A stretch of 64,000 bases of DNA from Methanolobus sp. GTDB taxonomy: Archaea; Halobacteriota; Methanosarcinia; Methanosarcinales; Methanosarcinaceae. This document shows positions 17,895-26,950 of this stretch, piece after piece. Position 1 is the first letter of the stretch. Every line of letters starts with the position of its first letter. The notes under the pieces were generated by a model. It worked only from the letters and a program-made list of their open reading frames with translations, had not been told where the DNA came from and searched no databases. The position numbers were made by a program, and so were the translations under genes. Where the stretch lies: NCBI RefSeq assembly GCF_016278385.1, contig NZ_JADQBY010000002.1:73097-137096 (forward strand). Direction: 5' to 3'.

Positions 17895-19730
17895 TCACCT
17901 GTAAAGAAGATCAGCAACCTCCTTTGCTGCATCATCCTCACCAATAACTGTCACAAGGTCATCATATTCAAGTACAAGGTTTCCGTTAGCAATAAAGGAT
18001 TTATCACCCCTCCTAATCATAAGCAATAGACTGTTTTCAGGAAGTGTCAGTTCTTTTATAGCCTTGCCAGCAACTTTAGGATTTGTAACCCTTACTTCAA
18101 GTATCTCCCCTTCTTCCCCCACCTCACACATAGAGAACATTGAAGGCTTCCCCACCATATTATCTAGAACCAGAGCAGTAGTCATCTGTGGACTCATTGA
18201 ACGTATAGAGAGATCCCAGAATGCATGTAGATTCTCTACATTATTAACCCTTGCAACAATCTGATCCTCTTTCAGGTTGAACTTGCTCTTTGCAATCTGA
18301 GATACTAACAGATTAGTATTATCCTGATCAGTGGTAGTAACTACGTATTTGGCTTTTTCTATGCCTGCAGCTTTGAGAACATTAATATCCTCAGCATCCC
18401 CGTGAACCACACGTATCCCTTGTTTCAATAGGCGTTGACATTTTTCTTCAGAATTATCTACCACTACGACATTCTCGCCTCGTTTCTCAAATCTCTCCGC
18501 CAGGATTTTCCCGACCTCTCCACCTCCAATAATAAGGATTTCCATTGGTATAACTCCTAAAATATTAGCAATTCTTCTCGCAAAAGTACCGGTCATAATG
18601 ACTGTGATAATAACAGTAAGAAACACAAGTCCCACAAGCATCTGACCTCCCGCAATATTCATAGAATCCAGTTTAATTGCAAAATACGTTGCAATGGATG
18701 CTGGAACAACACCCCTTGGACCTATGAATGATATAAACAATTTTTCATTTGTTTTAAGATATGAATTTACTGTTGAACCGAACACTGCTATTGGACGAAC
18801 CATAAAGATCAGCAACAGTACTACTATAATCCCGTTTATCCCAATCCCGATGATGTCTTCAAACCTTAGCATAGCTGCAAGAAGGATGAAAATAAGGGAC
18901 AACATCATCATCACAAGATCGGATTTGAACTCTTTCAAAGCTTGTTTGTGAGGGATGGTAGATGTGCCAGTGACTATACCAAAAACTGCAGCTGCAAGGA
19001 TGCCTGATTCGTTACCCAATAATTCAGATACAACGTATGAGGACATAACCAGCGTTAAAGTGAAGAATCGAGCAGTCTGGTCGGTCACAAGAGAATCACT
19101 TGAAAGGAATCTTTTTAGGATACTCCCGCTTATCAATCCTATTAGAATACCTATAATCAACCTTTGAAGAATAAACGCCACTGCATTGAAACCAGTAAGC
19201 TGAGAAACAATCCACTCAAACATGAATGCTGCAAGAATTACACTTGCTGCATCGTTTAAAACACCCTCTATCTCGAGGATTTTACCAACTTTGTGATTTA
19301 CATGTATATTCCTTACAAGAGGTGTTATCACTGTTGGCCCAGTTGCAGCTACCAAAGATCCAAAGAGCGCTGCAAGCTTTAAGGTAACGTCCAACAGAAC
19401 ATAGGTTAATAGAGTTGCACCGACAAAAGTGATGATAACGCCAATTGTTGTGAGTTTTAAAGCTGTTTTCTGTATAGGCCGAATGCTTTTGAGATCAATA
19501 TGAAGACCGCCATCAAAAACTATAACAGCAACTGACAGAGACACGATGGCTGTAAGCCCGTCTCCAAACAAAGTCGGATCGATAAAGTTCAGTACTTCAG
19601 GACCTACAAGTATCCCCTCAACCAAAAGGAACATAATGACAGGCACTTTGAAATACTTACTAAGTGCCTGGGCAACCATACTCATGAAAAGCACAGAAAC
19701 TACTATTTCCAGAAAATATATTGAGTCCAC
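17895..19730 (-). CDS. CPA-family Na+/H+ antiporter with TrkA-N/TrkA-C domains
   Basis: 611 residues from GTG 19730, 7 nt after CGGAG; TTG 19736 lies too close to that site. About 12 transmembrane segments fill residues 1-390, with ATGPTVITPLVRN and the ND motif in EGVLNDAASVILA, typical of electroneutral NhaP/CPA1 exchangers. A cytoplasmic TrkA-N Rossmann domain follows (LIIGGGEVGKILAERF), then TrkA-C (~535-605). It exchanges Na+ or K+ for H+ under nucleotide control. For a marine or methylotrophic methanogen this would serve sodium and pH homeostasis together with the Rnf sodium pump, which is inference. Confidence 0.87.
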   Translation of the reverse strand: MDSIYFLEIVVSVLFMSMVAQALSKYFKVPVIMFLLVEGILVGPEVLNFIDPTLFGDGLTAIVSLSVAVIVFDGGLHIDLKSIRPIQKTALKLTTIGVIITFVGATLLTYVLLDVTLKLAALFGSLVAATGPTVITPLVRNIHVNHKVGKILEIEGVLNDAASVILAAFMFEWIVSQLTGFNAVAFILQRLIIGILIGLISGSILKRFLSSDSLVTDQTARFFTLTLVMSSYVVSELLGNESGILAAAVFGIVTGTSTIPHKQALKEFKSDLVMMMLSLIFILLAAMLRFEDIIGIGINGIIVVLLLIFMVRPIAVFGSTVNSYLKTNEKLFISFIGPRGVVPASIATYFAIKLDSMNIAGGQMLVGLVFLTVIITVIMTGTFARRIANILGVIPMEILIIGGGEVGKILAERFEKRGENVVVVDNSEEKCQRLLKQGIRVVHGDAEDINVLKAAGIEKAKYVVTTTDQDNTNLLVSQIAKSKFNLKEDQIVARVNNVENLHAFWDLSIRSMSPQMTTALVLDNMVGKPSMFSMCEVGEEGEILEVRVTNPKVAGKAIKELTLPENSLLLMIRRGDKSFIANGNLVLEYDDLVTVIGEDDAAKEVADLLYR

Positions 19731-20017
19731 AACCAAGCTCCGTGTGTATACATCATAATGATAATGTGATTTAATATTTATAGTATGTGTTTTAATTACC
19801 TGATAGAACTATATATATAAAACCCTAATGCAAATAATTAAACAAGAATCTCCGGAATGTTCACAAACTTATTTTCCCAGTTGAGCACCAGAAATATAAG
19901 TGTTAAATTTTTGATAGATTTTCCCCTGCACACACAATAATTAAAATAGAAAAACATGATAAAGGTAGGTAGGAAACAAAACACTATTAGATAATATTTT
20001 GAACCAGAGTGATTAAA

Positions 20018-20938
20018 ATGGCCTTAATAAAAGAAGAAGACATTAAAGTTCCATTAGATGTGCCGCAGGAAGCACGTGAGACATATATTAAAAATTACCT
20101 GGAGATCACCCGGAATACCGGTAAATTGATGCTTTTCGCAGGTGACCAGAAAGTAGAGCACCTTAATGATGACTTTTTCGGAGAAGGCGTGCCTTCTGAT
20201 GACAATGATCCAGAGCATCTTTTCAAGATAGCTGCAAATTCCAAGATTGGTGTTTTTGCCACACAGCTGGGCCTGATTGCAAGATACGGAATGGATTATC
20301 CTGATGTTCCATACCTTGTGAAGATCAACTCCAAATCACACCTTGTGAGAACAAAGGATGATGACCCATTCAGCAACCAGTGGTATGACATGCAGCAGGT
20401 GGCTCAGTTCCGTGAAAACAGTGGCCTTAGGATAATGGGTATCGGATACACGATATACCTTGGAAGCAAGTATGAAGCTGAGATGCTCTACCAGGCTGCA
20501 CAGCTCATCTATGAAGCACACCAGTACGGTATGCTCACAGTGCTCTGGATATATCCAAGAGGTACTGCTGTGGAGAATGAGAAGGACCCTCACCTCATTG
20601 CAGGTGCCACAGGTGTTGGAGCATGCCTGAATTCAGACTTTGTGAAGGTCAACTATCCAAAAGCTGAAGGGATGCCCACCGAAGAAGCGTTTAAAGAAGC
20701 AGTACTTGCAGCAGGAAGAACAAAGGTCGTTTGTGCAGGTGGTTCCAGCGATGATCCTGAAGCTTTCCTTAAGAAGCTCTACGCACAGATACACGTCAGT
20801 GGCGCTGAGGGTAATGCAACCGGCAGGAACATCCATCAGAAGACACTTGAAGAAGCTGTTAAGATGTGCAATGCAATATATGCCATCACTGTTGAAGATG
20901 CATCAGTTGAAGATGCACTTAAGATCTACAACAACTAA
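20018..20938 (+). CDS. Class I fructose-bisphosphate aldolase (archaeal DhnA-like)
   Basis: 306 residues from the ATG at 20018; GTG at 20009 is part of the ribosome binding site (GAGTGATT). The sequence follows the archaeal class I aldolase family, with LMLFAGDQKVEHL near the N-terminus and the Schiff-base lysine in SDFVKVNYP. The phosphate-binding loops CAGGSS and GAEGNATGRNIHQ lie at the C-terminal end of the barrel. It interconverts fructose 1,6-bisphosphate with glyceraldehyde 3-phosphate and dihydroxyacetone phosphate. With GlpX at 4-5 kb it can support gluconeogenesis. A terminator follows. Confidence 0.88.
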   Translation: MALIKEEDIKVPLDVPQEARETYIKNYLEITRNTGKLMLFAGDQKVEHLNDDFFGEGVPSDDNDPEHLFKIAANSKIGVFATQLGLIARYGMDYPDVPYLVKINSKSHLVRTKDDDPFSNQWYDMQQVAQFRENSGLRIMGIGYTIYLGSKYEAEMLYQAAQLIYEAHQYGMLTVLWIYPRGTAVENEKDPHLIAGATGVGACLNSDFVKVNYPKAEGMPTEEAFKEAVLAAGRTKVVCAGGSSDDPEAFLKKLYAQIHVSGAEGNATGRNIHQKTLEEAVKMCNAIYAITVEDASVEDALKIYNN

Positions 20939-20953
20939 TAATTCAGACTATTA

Positions 20954-20985
20954 GTGCATGGTTCAACCATGCACTCAATTTCCTA
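20954..20985 (+). terminator. Terminator after aldolase
   Basis: GTGCATGG (20954-20961) and CCATGCAC (20967-20974) form an 8-bp stem with a 5-nt loop. A T-rich stretch follows. It lies 15 nt beyond the aldolase stop. Confidence 0.7.
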
Positions 20986-21052
20986 TTTTTCCTATTGTTC
21001 TTCTGCTTGAAACTATAGCTTTATATGGAATTCTCTATGAATAACGAACTGA

Positions 21053-21086
21053 AAAAATATAAATTGTGCCTGTTAAAGCAGGCACA
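21053..21086 (-). terminator. Terminator of the cysteine-rich minus-strand gene
   Basis: TGTGCCTG (21065-21072) and CAGGCACA (21079-21086) form an 8-bp stem with a 6-nt loop. In the minus direction it is followed by AATTTATATTTTTTC. It sits 10 nt past the stop of the gene ending at 21097. Confidence 0.7.
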
Positions 21087-21096
21087 TAATATTCAA

Positions 21097-21684
21097 TTAT
21101 TCACAGGAACAGTCAAAATCAAATCCCAATAGGAAAGTACCGGTTCCGTGGACATTTTCAAGTCCCATTTTCTCTTTAAGATACTCATCACTTGGAGGAG
21201 AAGGCGATGCCATTACTACATTGCATACCTTATCTACGTTCTCAACCTCTTTGCATGGTTTTGGAGGCATAACAACAATCAAAGGATTGTTTTTGACATC
21301 CATTTTTTTAAGGACACTGGTATCATATATGACAATATTTCCAATAACAAGTTTATCCTTGCAGGATTTAAGTTCCTCAAGTTTAGCCTCATCATCAAGA
21401 TCCTGACCGACCACACAATCATTGTGCATCAGGATAACATTTGGACCTTCAGGCCAGCAAAAATCCATATTTGTAATAAAGGCAAATATCACATCTTTTT
21501 TTAGGACTTCCTTTACACCTTTATTGTCGCCTTTACCGAGTCCCATCAAGGTCATCTCATCTGCCTTTTTTTCGAGTTCCCTGACAGTCTCCCTGTCTTC
21601 TTCATTAAGCAATAGTGTAGTTCCTACACCTTTCATATCCATGATACTTTTTTTTACGTTATCTATAATTTCATCATGTGCCAT
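21097..21684 (-). CDS. Unknown cysteine-rich soluble protein (195 aa)
   Basis: 195 residues from the ATG at 21684, which follows AAGGGG. Scattered cysteines are found in FCWPEG, HNDCVVG, SCKDK, PKPCKEV, KVCNVV and a C-terminal DCSCE. The spacing is not that of a ferredoxin or thioredoxin. N-terminal helices are acidic and the middle part reads as alpha/beta (DVIFAFITNMDF, LVIGNIVIYD, NPLIVVMPPKP). A metal-binding or redox role is possible but not shown. It has its own terminator and is flanked by aldolase and an RPA module. No family is recognised. Confidence 0.55.
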   Translation of the reverse strand: MAHDEIIDNVKKSIMDMKGVGTTLLLNEEDRETVRELEKKADEMTLMGLGKGDNKGVKEVLKKDVIFAFITNMDFCWPEGPNVILMHNDCVVGQDLDDEAKLEELKSCKDKLVIGNIVIYDTSVLKKMDVKNNPLIVVMPPKPCKEVENVDKVCNVVMASPSPPSDEYLKEKMGLENVHGTGTFLLGFDFDCSCE

Positions 21685-21799
21685 GAGTACCCCTTCTTTG
21701 ATAATGTAAATGTATAACTGAATTACTCTTGAGGAGTAATATTTGTGCATATTTAAGTATGTCGCGTGCAAAAACACATTAGTAAATAAACAAACAAAT

Positions 21800-22675
21800 C
21801 TAACGTATCACTTTAAAAAATCCTGCCCTTGGTTCATAAATATGCCCTTTTGAAAGCAGGGATTTTAATGTGGAAGCGGCAATATTCACAGGAATACTGC
21901 TTGAAACTGTTTTTTCAATGTAATCCGAATAGTCAAATCCACTGCCATCATCAAGAGATTCCAGAATTGACTCGATTACAGATGTATAATCAGGTTCTTC
22001 TTCCTGGCCTGAAGATCTCCTGATCGAACAAAGAGCTTTTTTGACATCTGATTTTAAAGAATCATAGTAGTCTTTATCCTTGTGATAATAATCTAATGAA
22101 AGACACATACCACCTGCAAATGTTTCAGGGATATCACACGACAATAAACGATCCATTAATTTCCCTTCCTTGTTGCCTGAAGAGAAGAAACTCTCAAATG
22201 CATCCAGACGCCTCAGCGTCATTTCCGCAGTATCCACTATCCACCTGTTACGCACTTGTTCATCAACATAGTTAATCTCCTCCGGGCGAAGGGAAACATA
22301 AACAGAACCATCCCCTGGCTCATATGAACGGACTTTGCCAAGTATCATCACATATGAAGGAACCGTTACACTTGAGAGAAAAACTGATGCTTCGGGCTGA
22401 TAACTTCCTGCATAAACCGTAAAAGCCCCGGTAGGATCTGATATTCGAGCCCTCCATAACTCTTTTTCATTACCGGTTTGATCAGATAAACTATCAACTT
22501 CCGTTACTACACCCACTACAAAAATCCTGTTAACTTTCAGTCCTGTAGGACTTATAAGATAATTCGGCGAATATATCTCATGATTCTCCGGCATAGAGGA
22601 ATTGGAATGTAAGTTGAAACGTGAATCATTGAATTCCTGTGCAAACATCCTATATGCAACTTCCCTCTCAACCAT
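21800..22675 (-). CDS. RPA-associated protein, long paralog
   Basis: 291 residues. The N-terminal ~190 residues match the 188-residue paralog at 16.3 kb: REVAYRMFAQEF at the start, KVNRIFVVG and WRARISDPTGAFTVYAG. An acidic linker (GQEEEPDYTS) and a C-terminal domain (~225-291, ending SKGHIYEPRAGFFKVIR) are extra and look like a small winged-helix unit. The ATG overlaps the RPA stop (TAATG), so the two are coupled. It is predicted to join its RPA in a single-stranded DNA-binding complex. Confidence 0.83.
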   Translation of the reverse strand: MVEREVAYRMFAQEFNDSRFNLHSNSSMPENHEIYSPNYLISPTGLKVNRIFVVGVVTEVDSLSDQTGNEKELWRARISDPTGAFTVYAGSYQPEASVFLSSVTVPSYVMILGKVRSYEPGDGSVYVSLRPEEINYVDEQVRNRWIVDTAEMTLRRLDAFESFFSSGNKEGKLMDRLLSCDIPETFAGGMCLSLDYYHKDKDYYDSLKSDVKKALCSIRRSSGQEEEPDYTSVIESILESLDDGSGFDYSDYIEKTVSSSIPVNIAASTLKSLLSKGHIYEPRAGFFKVIR

Positions 22676-23982
22676 TAATCATCACACTCCTCACCTATTT
22701 TACTTAGTAATTTACCTATACGTTCCTGCAGGTCATCCTCCACAGCCCATACTGAACGGGCTACCAATGAAATACCGAATTCATTCTTGGAAGAATTACC
22801 CCTAACTGCAAGATACTTACCGGTAAGTACCTTTTTCATATCCTCAAATACCACATCAACAGACAATGAACTTTGGGCCATTTTCTCCGCATCATACATA
22901 TTTTTCCCATATACAGCCTCTGAAAGTTCACGATTAAGCATCAGATGGACTGCTCCTGTGCCATCATCTAGAATTGCCTTTATCCGCATATCCATTGGGC
23001 ATTCAACTTCACCATGTGAACGACAGGAGGATTTTTGAGTTACACGGTTGCATACAGGACATCTTTCGATAAGACCCGAACCAGACCTGACAGATATAAT
23101 ATTTCCCTTTACCGTTACATCAAACATCCCTTCTTTTTCAAGGACACTTTCAATATCTACGGGAGAACTTGAGTTACTCACAGACTCCATTGTAAAAGGC
23201 AAGCCTTCAGTAGATTCCAGCTTATTAAGAGAAGTGGTATCATTAAAGTTGATTGATGGGAGGCCCCTGAATATCCTTACGGCAGCACCTTCAAAACGAA
23301 CATAGTCACCTATATCAAGGGCCTCCAAAGGAATCCATGACGTAAAAGGTAGTTTTGCAGTCTCATCTGCAACGACTCCTTCCACAACAGTAAATTCCTG
23401 ACCCTTAAGCATTATTTCCCTGTGGTACATCTCGACTATAAGCACCACCGAGCTTACAAGTACATCGGCAGGAACGATCTCATCCAGTTTCTTGAGGGTG
23501 GAATGGGACATCTGCTCAATATCAGGAAGCTCACCGTCCTGCAAATAGACCAGAGTTGCTTTTTTTCCAAAATAAAGCTCAGGGCGATTATTCCAGAGAC
23601 GCGTATATGCATTTTTGATCCTTACAGCATCACCTGATCTAAGAGATAGATCATCCCAGCATGTAAAAGAACAGATACCAGTTTCATCACCTAAAGTTCC
23701 TGAAAAAATAGACTTCTGTTCTCCCTGTATAGATACCGTTTTTTCAATGATATCAATAATACGACCTGAAATTACAATCCCATTCAACCCAGGAGAAAGA
23801 TCTTTCACTTTTGTAGTATTTGAGGAGGGAGATGAATATTTGTTCCTGAGAATCCTTTTTGCTTCCCCAAGAGGGACACGATATTTAAGTAATTTTTCAA
23901 GTTCGCCTCTTATCTCTTCTTTACTAATGTCACCAAGCGCCATGGTTAATTCGTCTATATGTGGCGCAATTTTTTCGTCCAT
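22675..23982 (-). CDS. rpa: Replication protein A, three-OB type with zinc finger
   Basis: 435 residues. OB folds lie at ~65-155 (GIVISGRIIDIIEKT, GDETGICSFTCWD), ~180-265 and ~285-425. The last contains the zinc finger C-x2-C...C-x3-H (CPVCNRVT...CRSHG) as in the 332-residue RPA. GGAG precedes the ATG by 7 nt. It is the second RPA/RPA-associated pair within 8 kb, on the same strand as the first. Paralogous RPAs are known to coexist in Methanosarcina. The division of labour between them is not visible from sequence. Confidence 0.88.
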   Translation of the reverse strand: MDEKIAPHIDELTMALGDISKEEIRGELEKLLKYRVPLGEAKRILRNKYSSPSSNTTKVKDLSPGLNGIVISGRIIDIIEKTVSIQGEQKSIFSGTLGDETGICSFTCWDDLSLRSGDAVRIKNAYTRLWNNRPELYFGKKATLVYLQDGELPDIEQMSHSTLKKLDEIVPADVLVSSVVLIVEMYHREIMLKGQEFTVVEGVVADETAKLPFTSWIPLEALDIGDYVRFEGAAVRIFRGLPSINFNDTTSLNKLESTEGLPFTMESVSNSSSPVDIESVLEKEGMFDVTVKGNIISVRSGSGLIERCPVCNRVTQKSSCRSHGEVECPMDMRIKAILDDGTGAVHLMLNRELSEAVYGKNMYDAEKMAQSSLSVDVVFEDMKKVLTGKYLAVRGNSSKNEFGISLVARSVWAVEDDLQERIGKLLSKIGEECDD

Positions 23983-24182
23983 ATGGAATCTCCATCATTA
24001 AAAGTACTAATATTGTATTTCCTGATTGGCAATAAAGATAACCTTGTCACAAAGTTATTGACGTTCTCTGCAATACTCAGAAATGTTTATGAACAAGCAA
24101 ACTAAATAATCTTTAGAACTAATTGTGATGCTTTTAAAAAGCACAGAATGGAGCAGAATAAATAATAAAGGGGAAGTGGAAA

Positions 24183-24617
24183 ATGTCAAAACTTGCAATA
24201 GTATATCTTAGTACACAGGGGAGTACAAAAATGATGGCTGAAGCCATTGCGCAAGGTGCACGTGAAAAACACATAGAAGTAGACATAAATAACTTTTATG
24301 AATGGGACCCTGCAGATGTTGTTCAGTACGATGCGATCTGTATTGGTTCTTCTACTTTTTATTATACTATGCTTGAACCGATTGCAAAGTTTGTAGACAA
24401 ATTAATAGAGATAGGTATCGATGGAAAGATTGGTGCTGCATTCGGTTCCTATGGCTGGAGCGGAGAAGCTCCTGTAAAAATAGCTGAGAAACTAAGAAAC
24501 GCAGGCGTTGATGTCATTGATCCGGTGTTGAGAATACAATACATACCTAATGAGAAAGATCTTGCAGAGTGTATCAGACTCGGAAAGGACCTTGCAATCA
24601 AAATGAAAAAGAAGTAA
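24183..24617 (+). CDS. Flavodoxin
   Basis: 144 residues with the flavodoxin fold. The FMN phosphate loop is STQGSTKMMAEAI near the N-terminus, aromatic-rich SSTFYYT lies in the 50s loop and GSYGWSGEA in the 90s loop. The length is that of short-chain flavodoxins. It is a soluble one/two-electron carrier that can replace ferredoxin; partners are unknown. GGGGAAGTGG precedes the ATG. It is divergent from the RPA module. Confidence 0.88.
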   Translation: MSKLAIVYLSTQGSTKMMAEAIAQGAREKHIEVDINNFYEWDPADVVQYDAICIGSSTFYYTMLEPIAKFVDKLIEIGIDGKIGAAFGSYGWSGEAPVKIAEKLRNAGVDVIDPVLRIQYIPNEKDLAECIRLGKDLAIKMKKK

Positions 24618-24689
24618 TTATAATAGATAAGAGTATAAAACACCCCAGATACGATAAATTGGATTGATTTCGTTGTAGAAATGTATTAA

Positions 24690-24706
24690 AAAACTATTTA
24701 TATGGT
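24690..24706 (+). promoter_or_regulatory. Probable histone promoter (TATA box)
   Basis: AACTATTTATATGG forms a good archaeal TATA box. It would place transcription start near 24728, about 40 nt before the histone ATG at 24771. Confidence 0.5.
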
Positions 24707-24770
24707 ATTTTGCTAATTAATAGCTTGAATTCAATCAAATTTCAAATATAAGATAGATAAGAGGATATTT

Positions 24771-24983
24771 ATGACAATTATACCATTTGCACCTATAGAG
24801 AGAGTAATAAGGAATGCAGGAGCACAAAGAGTAAGTGAATCAGCAGGAATTGCACTTACTGAGATACTGGAAGAATATGGTCTGGAAATAGCCGGGGAAG
24901 CTATCAAGCTTGCTGAACATGCCGGAAGAAAGACTGTAAAAGCAGAAGATATTAATCTTGCAAAAGAGATGCTTGGCAAGTAA
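24771..24983 (+). CDS. Archaeal histone
   Basis: 70 residues forming a single histone fold: an N-terminal IPFAPIERVIRNAGA, a central long helix (ALTEILEEYGLEIAGEAIKLA), HAGRKTVKAEDINLA and a final short helix. These features are the HMf/HFX family hallmarks. It wraps DNA as dimers or longer multimers. It stands alone with its own TATA box. Confidence 0.95.
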   Translation: MTIIPFAPIERVIRNAGAQRVSESAGIALTEILEEYGLEIAGEAIKLAEHAGRKTVKAEDINLAKEMLGK

Positions 24984-25031
24984 TACCTACTAATATTTCA
25001 TTTTTCCTTTTTTATAACAACTCTGGCTTCA

Positions 25032-25535
25032 TCAGACGAGACCAAGGAGACTTATTCCTGTCAATGTGACAGCACTTACTATTAATCCTGCTATAAGCAC
25101 ACCTGCAAGTATAGCGGGCATAGCATGTCTGAAGTTAATACCAAAAACAAAAGCTGCTGCACATCCAGTCCACGCACCTGTAACAGGCAGTGGGACTGCG
25201 ACAAATAGTGTCAGCGCGAGAGTTCCGTATTTTTCAAATCTTTCCGAATGGTTACGATGAGTTCTCTCAAAAAGCCATGAGAAGAATTTATCAAATATTG
25301 TGTACCGGCGAAGATACTTTGAAACCGGATCCAGATACAAAAGCAAAGGAACCACAGGGATCATGTTGCCCAGTACAGCAAACACGTATGCAGATATAGG
25401 ATCCATCTGGTAGGTCCACAAAGCAATAGGAATAGCCCCTCTTAACTCAAATATAGGCACTGCACCGATTATCATCGTTGCAAGCCAGTGAGGGAATGAG
25501 GAAAGCAATTCAAGTACAAACGCTTCAAGGCTCAC
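25032..25535 (-). CDS. Small multi-drug export-family membrane protein (COG2426)
   Basis: 167 residues from GTG 25535, which overlaps the rfcS stop (TAGTG) and follows AAGGA; the frame extends further upstream but only inside rfcS. The family core is visible: IIGAVPIFELRGAIPIAL, the loop GNMIPVVPLLLYLDPV, RFEKYGTLALTLFVAVPLPVTGAWTG and a C-terminal hydrophobic helix. There are 4-5 membrane segments. The annotation small multidrug exporter is traditional; the substrate is unknown. Coupling to rfcS is probably just operon packing. Confidence 0.75.
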   Translation of the reverse strand: MSLEAFVLELLSSFPHWLATMIIGAVPIFELRGAIPIALWTYQMDPISAYVFAVLGNMIPVVPLLLYLDPVSKYLRRYTIFDKFFSWLFERTHRNHSERFEKYGTLALTLFVAVPLPVTGAWTGCAAAFVFGINFRHAMPAILAGVLIAGLIVSAVTLTGISLLGLV

Positions 25536-26494
25536 TAATATTCCTTTCCTGATAATACAAAGTGTGCCAGCAGACATTCAAGCTGTATTCTTTCGTTAGC
25601 ACCTTCTGTCAGCCTGAAATCAATTTCACCTATTACATCTATCAGTTCAACCATTCGCCTTTCAGGAATCTCAAGGCCAAACATTGCCCTGTATATCTGC
25701 CCAACCACATCCTCACCCGAAAGACCTTGCTCAAGCAGAAGACTATCAAGATGTTTCCTGGATGCGCTAAAATTACCTGCCAGTGCTGTTTCAATTAGTT
25801 CCCTGACCTGCTCAGGGCGGGCTGTTGCAGTAATCTTGTAGATCGCATCCTTGTGGATGGTATCTTCAATCAGAGCTGCAGCCTGAAGGGCATTTATTGC
25901 CTTTCTCATGTCGCCCTGCGCAACATATGTGATAGCATTCACACCATCTTCCGCAATATCCAGACCTTCATTCTCTGCCACAAAACGCACACGTGCAGCC
26001 ACTGATTCGTCAGAGAGAGGACGGAATCTGTAAACAGCACACCTGGACTGGATAGGCTCGATTATCTTGGACGAATAATTACATGATAGAATGAAACGAC
26101 AGTTGTTGGTATAACGCTCCATGGTACGCCGCAGAGCTGACTGGGCATCTGATGTAAGGGCATCTGCCTCATCAAGGAAAATAATCTTAAAATCTGCCCC
26201 CCCTATTGGTGTTGTTTTTGCAAAATTCTTGATCTTTGTCCTTACAACATCAATTCCCCTCTCATCAGAAGCATTAAGCTCTGTGAAGTTCTCACGCCAT
26301 GAATCTCCAAAAAGTTCACGTGCGATGGACACGGATGTTGCTGTTTTTCCAACACCAGGAGGACCTGAGAATAAAAGATGTGGGAGGTTTTTTGTTTTTA
26401 TGTACGACTTCAGCCTTTCTACAGCTTCTTTCTGACCAACCACGTCATCGAGCTTAAAGGGCCTATACTTTTCAATCCATATCTCTTCTTTAAT
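25535..26494 (-). CDS. rfcS: Replication factor C small subunit
   Basis: About 320 residues of clamp-loader AAA+ ATPase. Walker A is SGPPGVGKTA, Walker B IIFLDEADAL, sensor 1 LSCNYSSKI and the RFC-box SRC motif QSRCAVYRF. Residues IEKYRPF open the family core. The likely start is ATT at 26494: GGAGGG (26501-26506) lies 6 nt upstream, and no ATG/GTG/TTG occurs in frame nearby. TTG 26530 is the only canonical in-frame start and has no visible ribosome binding site. RfcS forms the pentameric loader with RfcL that places PCNA on primed DNA. Confidence 0.9.
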   Translation of the reverse strand: MKEEIWIEKYRPFKLDDVVGQKEAVERLKSYIKTKNLPHLLFSGPPGVGKTATSVSIARELFGDSWRENFTELNASDERGIDVVRTKIKNFAKTTPIGGADFKIIFLDEADALTSDAQSALRRTMERYTNNCRFILSCNYSSKIIEPIQSRCAVYRFRPLSDESVAARVRFVAENEGLDIAEDGVNAITYVAQGDMRKAINALQAAALIEDTIHKDAIYKITATARPEQVRELIETALAGNFSASRKHLDSLLLEQGLSGEDVVGQIYRAMFGLEIPERRMVELIDVIGEIDFRLTEGANERIQLECLLAHFVLSGKEY

Positions 26495-26495
26495 T

Positions 26496-26522
26496 TCAAA
26501 CCCTCCGCATAAAAGTATGCAT
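26496..26522 (-). other. Possible 8-codon leader ORF overlapping the rfcS ribosome binding site
   Basis: ATG at 26522 reads MHTFMRRV then TGA (26496-26498). It covers the GGAGGG element and ends one base before the proposed ATT start of rfcS. Translation of the leader could deliver ribosomes to the weak start by reinitiation. No homology support is available. Confidence 0.3.
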
Positions 26523-26613
26523 ACCTGCAATAATAGGAAGATGTAGTTTTTTAAGCTTTCGTAAATAAAAAAGAAAAACAGGATTGATACCTAAATGGTA
26601 TATCCTGTCCAAT

Positions 26614-26946
26614 TTACTGATTAATCAGTTTGTATGCGTAAGTACCTACAACAGGAATCTTAAGCAGAGCACCTCTGTATGCTATTATGACAAGCACCAG
26701 TATGAAGAAGAGTGCACCGAATCCAAGGAAATCTGCTATTATCCAGCCAACATATGGCACCCATCCCACTACAAAGATCAACAATGAAAGAGGGAGGAAT
26801 ATCAGAAGCGACTGCATCGCATGGAACCTAACAAACTTGTTGTCCGGTTCTATAAGCAGGAAAATTATCCCTGTAATCCAGAAACCGACATAGCTAAGTG
26901 CAGCTACGATGTTCTCGTTTAGGCCTATCTTTGTTTTATATGTCAT
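26614..26946 (-). CDS. DUF4870-type membrane protein at the end of the Rnf operon
   Basis: 110 residues with three or four membrane helices: SYVGFWITGIIFLLIE, FHAMQSLLIFLPLSLLIFV and FGALFFILVLVIIAYRG. The motif NKFVRFHAMQSLL is the DUF4870 signature. The ATG at 26946 follows the rnfB stop closely with GGTGAT as ribosome binding site. M. acetivorans has a small membrane gene cotranscribed in the same place after rnfB. It may assist Rnf assembly, but no function is proven. Confidence 0.72.
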   Translation of the reverse strand: MTYKTKIGLNENIVAALSYVGFWITGIIFLLIEPDNKFVRFHAMQSLLIFLPLSLLIFVVGWVPYVGWIIADFLGFGALFFILVLVIIAYRGALLKIPVVGTYAYKLINQ

Positions 26947-26950
26947 ATAA

